Shown: positions 1-8,055 of the stretch, in pieces
Layout of the letters: each line of letters opens with the position of its first letter
Numbering within the stretch: the stretch's first letter is position 1
From: an uncultured Oscillospiraceae bacterium
Lineage (GTDB): Bacteria > Bacillota > Clostridia > Oscillospirales > Acutalibacteraceae
Reading direction: 5' to 3'
DNA: 46,050 nucleotides
Assembly (NCBI GenBank): GCA_900544715.1
Contig: UQWL01000018.1
Location: forward strand, 1-46,050
The notes under the pieces: generated by a model
Databases searched by the model: none
Told to the model about the DNA's origin: nothing
The model's input: the letters and a program-made list of their open reading frames with translations, nothing else
Position numbers and translations under genes: made by a program

Positions 1-37
1 TTTTTCGAGATGAGACTAAAATGGCAATAGAAATGTA

Positions 38-55
38 GGATAATTCTTTATTATC
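38..55 (+). promoter_or_regulatory. Palindromic promoter element, copy 1
   Basis: The 17-bp palindrome GATAATTCTTTATTATC (6-bp arms GATAAT/ATTATC, 5-nt centre, extra G on the left) lies 25 nt before the preferred start of the P-loop ATPase gene. An exact copy in opposite orientation lies 24 nt before the start of the convergent ATP-grasp gene. The conserved part extends a few bases left (G[AT]AGG). The position fits a -10 region or an operator over it. A shared regulator is inference. Confidence 0.6.
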
Positions 56-80
56 TGATATAAATCAGATGGGTGATGAA

Positions 81-2558
81 ATGACTAATAGAGATTTATG
101 GAATTTTAATTTTGTGGATAGAATATATGCAAGGAAACAATGCGGAGATTTTTTAAACTCCCCAAATGCATCTAATATTTTTTTAATTAATGGTAATAAA
201 AATGTTGGTAAGAGTTATTTGATCGATAAAATAATACAAGAAAATCAAAGCAAAACCTTTATCGATATAGATCTAAGTCGCCCAGCATGCCAATGCGCAT
301 ATTTAGAATTGATTCAAAAACTGGATTATCAAGCTAACGGAAAGTTCTTTAAATACATCAAAGACAATTATGTAAAATTTTTTAAAATAGTAAACGGGAT
401 CATGTCTCCAATTGTAAAAATTTCCAGCGGAATAGATCCATCTAATATTTTTAATCTGCTGCTTGATATAAATTCTATAGCAGAGGACTCTTCAGGTCAT
501 CAAGAATCCTCTGTTCAAATAATATATAAATATATAAAGGAAATATCTAAGTCTGAAAATCTAATTATTGTGATGAGAAACTTTACAGAGTGTGATGCTA
601 TATCTATCAACTTTATATTTCAAATAATAATAATGACAATTGAAAATAATTTAAAACTTAAATATATTATCTCTACTGACAGTCAAAAATTAAAAGAGAA
701 AAAAGAAGTATATAAATTCCTTTTTTCTGATATTGACGTTATACGAACTGATTTAGATAGATTTCAGCATCCTGATCAATTTTACGAAATGCTATTTGAC
801 ATATTTAATTTTACTAGTGAGGATAAAGATTCAATAGAGCATGTCTTTAACTTTTGTCAGGGTTACCCAGGAGCTTTAAAAGATATCGTGGCGAAAATGT
901 ATCTAGAAAACCCTTCGATAATATCTGAAGATTTAAATTATGCGATATGGGACAAGGACACTTTGCGTTCAATTATAACAGGAAGTACTACATTAATAAA
1001 TTTTAATAATTTCATTGAAAAACTGATTTTTTTAACAACTCTGTTTGTAGATATCGAATGGGAATTTGATAATTTATTGAAGGCTGTCGAGTTTGTTTGT
1101 TCTAAAATACATATTAATATTATAAATATAGGACAAATAAATTTAGAATTATGTAATTTAATCCATGAAAAACAAGTATTAGAATTATACTTAAATAATG
1201 GATATCAATTTATTAAATTAAATGACTCCATAAATAAAAATATTTATTATGATTCTTATCGAAATGATAATTTTGCCCCTCTTCTATCGCGATATCTGTT
1301 TGAATATTTAATACAAAATAAGAATAATTTCTTTGATATTGATAAAATTAAAAACCAAGAAGCTTGGCTATCATATAAAGCTAAGTACGATAATTGGGAA
1401 AAAATTAATTTGTCAATTGGAAAATATTTCTACCAAAAAAATTATATTTCTTTAGCGCAACAAATTTTTTATAGAATAGAACCAATTTGGAAACTACTGC
1501 AAGAAGAAGATAGGATTATAATAAGTAGCTGTTTTTATAATATAGGTAAATATGACTTGGCCAAACAATTAGTATTTGATGATAATTTTCCGCATTCTTT
1601 TGAATACTCTATGCTATATGTATTAATAGAAAATATAAGCATGAATAAAATAACTGCCATTGAATATTTAGATAAGATGTTAAGGCAAGATTCTTTGAAA
1701 TCTAAAGTTTGGGAAATTTTAAATATGAAACAACGAATACTTGCCAATATTGAAACAGAAAGGAAAAATGCGAAAAAAATATATGATTATCTTTTAAAAA
1801 ACATCTCTTCAATGAATTCAAATTTATATGACAGTGTGCTCATGGGTTGTATGGAGTATTATCGAGGAGAAATTGTTCAGAATAACTATTTAATTTTAGA
1901 AAAAAAGTATAGAACTAATAATAATACAGTTATGTTAGGTGAATTATTGGTAAATAAAGGATTTGATTTATTTTGGCAAGGAAAAATAGATTTAGCTGAA
2001 AGAACTTTTAAAGAAAGTCTAAAGATTTTTGAAACTGTTCAAATACATGAATTATCATATGTGTTAAATAATTACATAAACTGTTTGATGTTTAAAGGAG
2101 AATTTGAAGAAGCAATATCTAATATTCGAAGAGCATTATTATTTAATAAATCAAAATATGCAGAAATAGTATTAAAAAACCATTTAATGGTTTGTTATGC
2201 AGTTATTTCAAATAACCAATATGTTCATCTTTTTCAAGACCTTGAGAGGATAATACGAAACGGTCAACATAAAGGGTTAGATATTAGTATTATTCTTAAG
2301 GTAACATATTCTTTAGGATTCGTTCAGGAATATTGCTATAATGAAAATCAAGAGATTTTATTTCGTTATGATAAATCCTATACTTCAAAAGCTCTAGAAA
2401 TTGCAAATAACTATGATGACACGTCACTTCCGTATATATGGTTTAAGGACTGGAATAGGCAAGTAGAAATAGATATAAAAAATCGTGTAGATGAAAAATA
2501 CGTAGACTTTTTTAACTTGCGTTTTGAGCCTTGGTTACTTACTATTACTCATTATTGA
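81..2558 (+). CDS. STAND-like P-loop ATPase with C-terminal helical repeats
   Basis: Predicted protein of 825 aa from ATG 81, preceded by GGGTGAT as ribosome site; an in-frame ATG at 69 would add four residues, but 81 gives the same promoter-to-start distance as the partner gene. An N-terminal ATPase domain follows a 'F-x-x-R' lead-in typical of NACHT/STAND proteins. Walker A is GNKNVGKS at about residues 38-45. The region equivalent to Walker B (LIIVMRNFTECD, about 165) lacks the usual acidic pair, and a sensor-like strand IISTDS follows. The C-terminal half (about 440 onward) is helical, with TPR-like pairs such as ALFNKSKYAE. No transmembrane segment or obvious effector domain is seen. The gene is very AT-rich, unlike the genes to its right, and overlaps the convergent ATP-grasp gene by 14 bp. 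STAND proteins are common in phage defence and signalling; its role here is unknown. Confidence 0.75.
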   Translation: MTNRDLWNFNFVDRIYARKQCGDFLNSPNASNIFLINGNKNVGKSYLIDKIIQENQSKTFIDIDLSRPACQCAYLELIQKLDYQANGKFFKYIKDNYVKFFKIVNGIMSPIVKISSGIDPSNIFNLLLDINSIAEDSSGHQESSVQIIYKYIKEISKSENLIIVMRNFTECDAISINFIFQIIIMTIENNLKLKYIISTDSQKLKEKKEVYKFLFSDIDVIRTDLDRFQHPDQFYEMLFDIFNFTSEDKDSIEHVFNFCQGYPGALKDIVAKMYLENPSIISEDLNYAIWDKDTLRSIITGSTTLINFNNFIEKLIFLTTLFVDIEWEFDNLLKAVEFVCSKIHINIINIGQINLELCNLIHEKQVLELYLNNGYQFIKLNDSINKNIYYDSYRNDNFAPLLSRYLFEYLIQNKNNFFDIDKIKNQEAWLSYKAKYDNWEKINLSIGKYFYQKNYISLAQQIFYRIEPIWKLLQEEDRIIISSCFYNIGKYDLAKQLVFDDNFPHSFEYSMLYVLIENISMNKITAIEYLDKMLRQDSLKSKVWEILNMKQRILANIETERKNAKKIYDYLLKNISSMNSNLYDSVLMGCMEYYRGEIVQNNYLILEKKYRTNNNTVMLGELLVNKGFDLFWQGKIDLAERTFKESLKIFETVQIHELSYVLNNYINCLMFKGEFEEAISNIRRALLFNKSKYAEIVLKNHLMVCYAVISNNQYVHLFQDLERIIRNGQHKGLDISIILKVTYSLGFVQEYCYNENQEILFRYDKSYTSKALEIANNYDDTSLPYIWFKDWNRQVEIDIKNRVDEKYVDFFNLRFEPWLLTITHY

Positions 2559-3531
2559 ATCTTTTTGTTACTGTATCTATAATCATCTTTAAAAAATCTT
2601 TAAAATCAATGTTTAATTTTTTGCATATAACGCCTACCTGACTTTTCATATTAATTGCAGGTACAGTGTTAATTTCCAAGAAAAAAACTTCGTTATTAGA
2701 TGTTATTCTGTAATCAATTCTACAAAAATCATATATATGTAAATAGTTTTTTATTGTTATGCTCATATTCTTAATTGTATTTTCCGTTTCTCTGGATAAT
2801 ATTTTCTCAGATGGTAAAAATTCTCTAGTCTCTAATAAATGCTCTTCGTTGCCGAGAACTTCATTATCAAAAAATAATTTATTGTGATGTTTTATAGCCA
2901 GAACTTCATCTAGCAATATATCTTCATTACCAATTATAAAACAAGTTACATCATATCCAGGAATATATTCCTCAATAAGAACTTCTGAATAGGAAGATAA
3001 TAAATTACAGACTTGATGCTTTGCTATTTCTTTGTTTTTACAGATGCTTTTTTGAGATATACCAATTGATGAACCTTCCGAATTGGGTTTTACCATGTAT
3101 TTTCCTTGAAAAGGAATATTAAAGTTGTCCATATGAGTTAGTAATATGCTTTTGGGAGTTTGAATTCCATATTCTCGTAAAGCCATTGAGGTATAGTACT
3201 TATTACTTGTTAAAGCAATCTCAAAAGTACCACCTCCGGAATATTGAAGGTGTAACATATCGCATAAAACCGGGATTTGCACTCTACTATATTTCTGATC
3301 CATGCCATCTGAAAGATTAATAAAAATTATGTTCTTATTGAATGTTAACTGATTTTCGTAGGCCTGTAACAATTCAGGAACTCCTCCAAAAATTTCACAA
3401 TGATATCCGCAGTCTTTTATTGCTGCATTTATCTCCTCAAAAGTTTTTTGATCTTGATGATCGTTAATAAGGCCTAACTCTGATTTGGAAGCAAAATTTT
3501 CACTGTAATCACATAATATTTTATACTCCAT
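2545..3531 (-). CDS. D-Ala-D-Ala ligase-like ATP-grasp enzyme
   Basis: The 328-aa protein has the layout of D-alanine-D-alanine ligases, which join two amino acids with ATP. It shows the N-terminal subdomain with NLSDGMDQKY (72-81), the YSGGG turn (97-101), the ATP-grasp segment KYMVKPNSEGSSIG (144-157), VLIEEYIPGYDVTCF (184-198), the metal-site Asp in CRIDYRI (270-276) and Glu/Asn in EINTVPAINMKS (286-297). Housekeeping ligases usually have a Gly after the Pro (NxPG); here it is Ala. ATG follows AAGGAG at 8-nt spacing. Same AT-rich base use and same promoter palindrome as the convergent ATPase, which suggests an accessory peptide-bond-forming enzyme rather than the cell-wall ddl. Substrate cannot be told from sequence. 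Confidence 0.8.
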   Translation of the reverse strand: MEYKILCDYSENFASKSELGLINDHQDQKTFEEINAAIKDCGYHCEIFGGVPELLQAYENQLTFNKNIIFINLSDGMDQKYSRVQIPVLCDMLHLQYSGGGTFEIALTSNKYYTSMALREYGIQTPKSILLTHMDNFNIPFQGKYMVKPNSEGSSIGISQKSICKNKEIAKHQVCNLLSSYSEVLIEEYIPGYDVTCFIIGNEDILLDEVLAIKHHNKLFFDNEVLGNEEHLLETREFLPSEKILSRETENTIKNMSITIKNYLHIYDFCRIDYRITSNNEVFFLEINTVPAINMKSQVGVICKKLNIDFKDFLKMIIDTVTKRFNNE

Positions 3532-3555
3532 TGCTAAATCTCCTTTTTGTCGTGT

Positions 3556-3573
3556 GATAATAAAGAATTATCC
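3556..3573 (-). promoter_or_regulatory. Palindromic promoter element, copy 2
   Basis: Exact inverted copy of the 18-bp element at 38-55, located 24 nt upstream of the ATP-grasp start. On the minus strand it is followed by a 24-nt leader carrying AAAAAGGAG. With copy 1 it brackets the two-gene cassette as inverted repeats. Confidence 0.6.
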
Positions 3574-3591
3574 TTCAAATACAGAGATAAA

Positions 3592-3618
3592 CCCTCCATC
3601 AATAAATCTGATGAAGGG
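3592..3618 (-). terminator. Terminator of the tyrosine recombinase gene
   Basis: Stem CCCTTCATCA / TGATGGAGGG on the minus strand with one mismatch, followed by TTTATC, 10 nt past the stop of the recombinase gene. Moderate strength. Confidence 0.5.
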
Positions 3619-3628
3619 CTTAATTTTA

Positions 3629-4546
3629 TTAAATTGCCAACTTATTACGCGGATGCTTTGCCGTTAAAATGTCTCTCTGTTTGCTGGATGCAACATGTGT
3701 ATAAATCTGTGTTGTAACAATAGAGCTATGGCCTAAAAGCTGCTGGATATATCGAATGTCCACATCTTCCTCCAGCAGCAGCGTCGCAAATGAATGACGG
3801 AACATATGCGGCGTGATATGAAGCGCAATCCCCTGCCGATCCACATATTTATGAATCATGAAGCGAACCGATTGTTCCGAGAGCCGCCGGTTATCCCGAT
3901 TCACAAAAAAGAAACCCGATTCTGAGATTGCTTGAGAATGCGCAGATTGATATCTCTTCAAAATCTGCATTACTTGAGTATTCCCAATCTGGATGACCCG
4001 CTCCTTTGATCCCTTCCCCAAAACACGAACGGTCATATTGACGAGGTCTACATCCCCCTCCCCCAGTGAGCACAATTCTGACACACGAACCCCCGTTGCA
4101 AATAACAGCTCCAATACTGCCGTATTCCGGAGCGCCGACCGGCTTTGATATGCGGTTCGGGCAGCTTTTAAATCATCATAGGCCGCAGATAACAACGTTT
4201 GAATCACATGGATCGGAATCGTCCGGGGCAGGAGACGCGGCTCCTGATACTTTATTTTCAGCTTGGAGAATGGGTTCTGTTCGATGATCTCTTCATATTC
4301 CAGCCAACTGCAAAAGGCTTTCAGACAGGCAATTTTCCGTTTCACCGACTTCGGCTGATATTCTTTATGGAGATGAACATAATAGCGGGATAGGTTGCTT
4401 TTATGCAGCGCTTCCTCTATCCCCTGCGCAAATTGAAGAAACTGTGATAAATCAATTCGATACGCTTTCAGTGTATGGGGGCTTAAATTTTTTTGGTATT
4501 CACAGTATTCTAAGTAATCACCAATTTTTTTTTCGAGTTGCAGCAT
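3629..4546 (-). CDS. XerC/XerD-type tyrosine recombinase
   Basis: The 305-aa protein is full length for the Xer/phage-integrase family, which cuts and rejoins DNA through a covalent phosphotyrosine. The N-terminal SAM-like core-binding domain spans about 1-90 (LSPHTLKAYRIDLSQF). The catalytic set is complete: R154 in TGVRVSEL, K178 in GKGSK, H247/R250 in HMFRHSF, H273 in LLGHSS and Y282 in TQIYTHV. ATG follows GGAGG at 8 nt. The gene is richer in GC than the AT-rich pair beside it. It could be a second chromosomal Xer copy or the integrase of the neighbouring island. No dif-like site was identified. Confidence 0.9.
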   Translation of the reverse strand: MLQLEKKIGDYLEYCEYQKNLSPHTLKAYRIDLSQFLQFAQGIEEALHKSNLSRYYVHLHKEYQPKSVKRKIACLKAFCSWLEYEEIIEQNPFSKLKIKYQEPRLLPRTIPIHVIQTLLSAAYDDLKAARTAYQSRSALRNTAVLELLFATGVRVSELCSLGEGDVDLVNMTVRVLGKGSKERVIQIGNTQVMQILKRYQSAHSQAISESGFFFVNRDNRRLSEQSVRFMIHKYVDRQGIALHITPHMFRHSFATLLLEEDVDIRYIQQLLGHSSIVTTQIYTHVASSKQRDILTAKHPRNKLAI

Positions 4547-4550
4547 TCAT

Positions 4551-5622
4551 CTTTCCTCCGCTTCGTTTGATAGATGGAGCTATTATGAATGCTTCACGGG
4601 ACGTTGTCGAATGGCGTTTCCAGTTCTGATTTTTCCGTCTATTTCAGTGCATTATGGGACAAAAATATCGAAGAGCAAAACACAAATGGTAAACAGATCA
4701 AAGAAGGGTAACAAACTACTAACAAAACTAAAAATGATAGAGAGTATAAGCAAAGAGCTAGTGGAATTTATAGGCCACTGGCTCTTTGTGTTTATTTTTA
4801 ATTCTTGTAATATAAATCCATTATTTAAACAGGCTGTATTATCTTCATTTAATAAATGGTCGATCGTATGAAGCCAGAAACGGAGCTTTTCTATGATAAA
4901 AACGGTTTACTATTAAATGAACTGTTGCTCCAAATCTTTAATCGAATGGTTCTTCCAAACACATTATCAGATTCTTCCCTTCAAAAGCGTCTTTTAGGAA
5001 AGATTTTATGCTGTATATTCTTTGGTTTTTGATTTATTTTATGGCTACCAGCTATTTTAATCGGAACGTGGAGCAGCTATGTTGTTTGCGCCGGTTTGCA
5101 TATTGTTTCCCTCTCGATTGCGTTCGGCCCATTGGGAAAACACTATTGCGAATCTTCAATCATGTGCGAAAACTGGATATCAAATGGAAACGGGAATATT
5201 TGCATCCTATATTTCAGGAAGTCTATCAGAAAATCTTCCAGTAACGATATAAGTTACCTAAAATTAAAATCTATATCATCGATCGTTTGACCGCTAACGC
5301 ACTTGCTATAGACAGGTATACAATTACCGTGACGCGGGGAGCCGTTTAAACATTCAGCGAAAAAGAATCCTTGACTATGAAATCACCCATACCAACTTCA
5401 GACATACAAAAAAAGCGCTGTTGAATACGGTTGGCAACAGCATCTTCTCCGTTTTTTGTCATCATCATGAAGATTTTTTTGACGCTGATGGATTATTCAT
5501 GGGCGTTGCCAAATTTGAGTTCTGTGAGGGCCGAACCGTGATCGATACGCTAGATACATACCGTACAAGCGCTCTTACATACGTTTTACCATTCCAATTT
5601 TTTAGAATGGTGGCGTGATGAA
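4551..5622. other. Decayed intergenic DNA with short ORFs
   Basis: About 1 kb with no convincing full gene. A 54-codon ORF at 4868-5032 (+, begins MKPETELFYDKNGLL) and two open stretches at 5008-5244 (LRRFAYCF...KWKREYLHPIFQ) and 5421-5618 are the longest pieces. None has a recognised domain, and their frames interleave as if several small mobile-element genes had decayed. The stretch precedes the serine recombinase and is probably part of the same element. Confidence 0.4.
4752..4787 (+). terminator. Terminator-like hairpin
   Basis: AAAGAGCTAGTGG pairs with CCACTGGCTCTTT (one G-T pair), followed by a T-rich tract. No intact plus-strand gene lies directly before it, so it probably belongs to a lost gene. 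Confidence 0.5.
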
Positions 5623-5766
5623 ATGAGCAGCACAAAAGAAAAAACCCCGGTCAACATCCAATGTATCTTTTCTGATTCCGGTGAAGAACTGGAACAGATC
5701 ATCCGGCAATCCTTCCTATTGTTTCTGCAAGGCTACCTTGACAAAAAAGCGTGTCCTCATGTCTGA
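5623..5766 (+). CDS. Small protein preceding the serine recombinase
   Basis: ORF of 47 aa starting MSSTKEKTPVNIQCIF, ending 36 nt before the recombinase start and read in the same direction. It contains a short amphipathic helix (EELEQIIRQSFLLFLQG). Tiny ORFs of this kind are often found directly before large serine recombinases of Clostridia mobile elements; this is from memory and not checked. No strong ribosome site is visible. Function unknown; it may be a coupled regulator or recombination partner. Confidence 0.45.
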   Translation: MSSTKEKTPVNIQCIFSDSGEELEQIIRQSFLLFLQGYLDKKACPHV

Positions 5767-5802
5767 CACCAACAAACAACCGCTTATTTCTGGAGGTACA
5801 AT

Positions 5803-7380
5803 ATGTATTTAGAAATAAGCAAACCAATGGACTATCGTGTTGGACTGTATATCCGTTTATCTAAAGAAGATGATAGGGAAGGGCAATCCGAGAGCGTTTC
5901 CAACCAGCTTTCCATGCTCCGTGATTTCACCAAAGAGCGGCGGCTCGACGTATACGATACCTATATTGATGACGGTTGGAGCGGCACGAATTATGACCGG
6001 CCTGGCTTCAACCGGCTCATTGCCGATATTGAAGCGAAAAAAGTCAACATGGTTATTACGAAAGACCTTTCCCGTTTGGGGCGCGACTACATCATGACAG
6101 GGCACTATATGGAGCGGTATTTCCCGGAGCACCGGGTGCGTTACATCTCCCTATTGGACGGCATTGATACGGGTGTGGATTCCACTGCCAACGATATTAC
6201 CCCCTTCCGCGCCATTATGAACGATATGTACGCCAAGGATATCTCCAAAAAGATTTCCAGCGTAAAACACGACAAACAGCACAAAGGGCTATTCATTGGC
6301 GGAAAACCTGTTTACGGTTATCAAATGCACCCAACGGAAAAAAACAAAATCGTTATTGATGAGAATGTTGCCCCGATCGTGCGTCGGATTTTTCAAATGG
6401 CGCTGAATGGAATGTCCTGCCGGCAAATTGCGGTAAAGCTCAATGAAGAAGGGATTCCAACGCCCGCCTCTTATGCGGGGATTCCGGTTTCTCATCCCGG
6501 CCCCTATTCCGGCCTGTGGAGCAGTGAGCGCATTTCCGACATGCTGCAAAACGAGACCTATATCGGCAATATGGTGCAGGGCCGCAGCCGGAAGATCAGC
6601 TATAAATCCAAAAAGTGCGTCCGGCAAGACCCACAGGATTGGGTGATTGTAGCAGGGACACATGAACCGATTGTCAGCCCGGAAACCTTTGAAAAGGTGC
6701 AGCTCCTAATCAGAAGCCGCAAAGCGACCCGTTCCCACACCTATGATTTTCTATTGAAGGGTTTGATTTTTTGCCATGAGTGTGGCTATCCGCTGGCTGT
6801 AATCAACCGCAAAAACGCGAGCGGCGAAGATCGTCTTTTCTTCATCTGCCGTACCTATCAACGGTTTACAAAAGCAGGCGTTTGCACTTGCCATTCCATT
6901 AAAGAACAGACGGTAACGGACGCGGTCATAGAAAAGGTAAGAGAGGTCTGTACACAATATTTGCAGGCAGAGCAGTTGCTTCCCCTTGCGGAACAGGCAC
7001 TCACAAAAAGAAAGGCTGAAACGGAGAAGAATGCGGAGATCGACAACCTGAAAACAAAGATTGAGGCTTTCAGCGCCCATCTGGACAGGATGTATCTGGA
7101 TAAACTCTCCGGCCTGCTGGCAGAACAGGATTTTGATCGAATTTACCGGCATGTAAAAAGCGAACGGGCTATGCTGGAACAGCGATTGAAGGAGATGGAA
7201 AAGCCGGACTTCTCCCCTGCCAGGCAAGCTGATTTGGCGAAAGAATTGGTATCACGTTTCCTTGATACCGCAGCAGCGAACCGGGAGCTGCTTGTCAGCC
7301 TCATTGAACGGGTGGAATTAACCGAAGAGAAAAATATCATCATTAAATTTCGTTTCAAGCAGTTACAGGGCTATTTTTAG
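5803..7380 (+). CDS. Large serine recombinase (TnpX-like)
   Basis: The 525-aa protein is a complete large serine recombinase, which inserts and excises mobile elements through a covalent phosphoserine. The resolvase catalytic domain covers about 10-155, with S20 in YIRLSKEDD as predicted nucleophile, ESVSNQ, DDGWSGTNYDRPGF and KDLSRLGRDY. The recombinase domain (about 170-290, KPVYGYQMHP) is followed by a zinc ribbon with CHEC (about 322-325) and later Cys/His residues (FICRTY, CTCHS), and by a coiled coil with Lys/Glu repeats (about 390-470). ATG follows TGGAGG at 6 nt. The gene is intact, but mob, rep or cargo genes are not evident nearby, so it looks like the surviving end of a transposon or integrative element. 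Confidence 0.93.
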   Translation: MYLEISKPMDYRVGLYIRLSKEDDREGQSESVSNQLSMLRDFTKERRLDVYDTYIDDGWSGTNYDRPGFNRLIADIEAKKVNMVITKDLSRLGRDYIMTGHYMERYFPEHRVRYISLLDGIDTGVDSTANDITPFRAIMNDMYAKDISKKISSVKHDKQHKGLFIGGKPVYGYQMHPTEKNKIVIDENVAPIVRRIFQMALNGMSCRQIAVKLNEEGIPTPASYAGIPVSHPGPYSGLWSSERISDMLQNETYIGNMVQGRSRKISYKSKKCVRQDPQDWVIVAGTHEPIVSPETFEKVQLLIRSRKATRSHTYDFLLKGLIFCHECGYPLAVINRKNASGEDRLFFICRTYQRFTKAGVCTCHSIKEQTVTDAVIEKVREVCTQYLQAEQLLPLAEQALTKRKAETEKNAEIDNLKTKIEAFSAHLDRMYLDKLSGLLAEQDFDRIYRHVKSERAMLEQRLKEMEKPDFSPARQADLAKELVSRFLDTAAANRELLVSLIERVELTEEKNIIIKFRFKQLQGYF

Positions 7381-7534
7381 GGATCATCGTTTACAACAGG
7401 CGCGCTGTTTTGTATCGCGCATCGAAAAAAAGGCGCTTGAAAAGCTGAAACGGAAGTTTGATACGGGCAGCGTTTTCGCAAAGCAGAAACTGTCGTAAGC
7501 CTCTTTCAGCCAGAAGGCGTTCTACATCAAACGG
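7381..7534 (+). other. Gene remnant downstream of the recombinase
   Basis: Directly after the recombinase stop an open stretch ending at 7499 reads DHRLQQARCFVSRIEKKALE then KLKRKFDTGSVFAKQKLS, without a credible start. It looks like the 3' end of another mobile-element gene left after deletion. Too short to assign. Confidence 0.35.
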
Positions 7535-7959
7535 GGCTGTCGAAACAGTTCAGGCCTTTCATCAATATACACAAAGAGCTTTCAGAAAAGCAGCCAGATA
7601 AAACCTACCTGTTTCAAAGAGGCTGAAGCCTTATGGTAGGCCAAGGCAGCAAGTTTCACGCATCCCCTGTGTGCACGTGAGGGGATTTTTGCCCAGAGGG
7701 CAAAAAACGAACCTTGCCATGTGTTTGAGACGGCGTAAGCCGTCGAGTTTGGGAAGGTTCGCCGAACGCTTCCCAACGTGACAGATCGATCAAACGCTGC
7801 CGCAGTGCCGTCCGAAAATGTTCTTTTGCACCCTTTTTTAATAAGAGAAAAGGCGTGGGCCCGCGCGGCCTGAGCGCAACCTTCTTCATCAATCTCTTTT
7901 GGCAATCCGGCGAAAAGCTTTTTATGAATGTTTTTCTTCTAATCGGTTTTTCGACAGAC
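7535..7959. repeat. Structured MITE-like repeat, copy A
   Basis: A ~425-bp gene-free block with inverted ends CTGTCGAAAC (left) and, read inward from the right, CTGTCGAAAAA. The core is homologous to an inverted block at 14825-15277. Conserved structure includes a hairpin TTTTTGCCC-AGA-GGGCAAAAA, an outer stem CGAACCTT/AAGGTTCG and an inner stem GACGGC-GTAA-GCCGTC with a GNRA-type loop. Outside this core, short blocks such as AGGCCAAGGCAGCA and GCGCGGCCTGAGCGCA are also shared. Either a non-autonomous mobile element or a structured RNA carried by one. Confidence 0.7.
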
Positions 7960-7962
7960 TAA

Positions 7963-7994
7963 GGGGCTGTTGCAAAGCATTTTGCAACAGCCCC
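7963..7994 (-). terminator. Terminator of the helicase operon
   Basis: Perfect 14-bp stem GGGGCTGTTGCAAA / TTTGCAACAGCCCC with a 4-nt loop, about 60 bp past the helicase stop on the minus strand. Only a weak T-run follows (TTAG), so termination is probable but not certain. Confidence 0.55.
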
Positions 7995-8055
7995 GTATCC
8001 GTGAGCGCTTATTTCTTTCCGCTATGATTTCATCAACGCAACCGGCAATCAGCCG

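Noticed and set aside
2545..3531. Housekeeping ddl or vancomycin-resistance ligase
   Set aside because: No vanH/vanX or mur neighbours, AT-rich accessory context and a changed NxPG motif; only the family, not the role, can be claimed.
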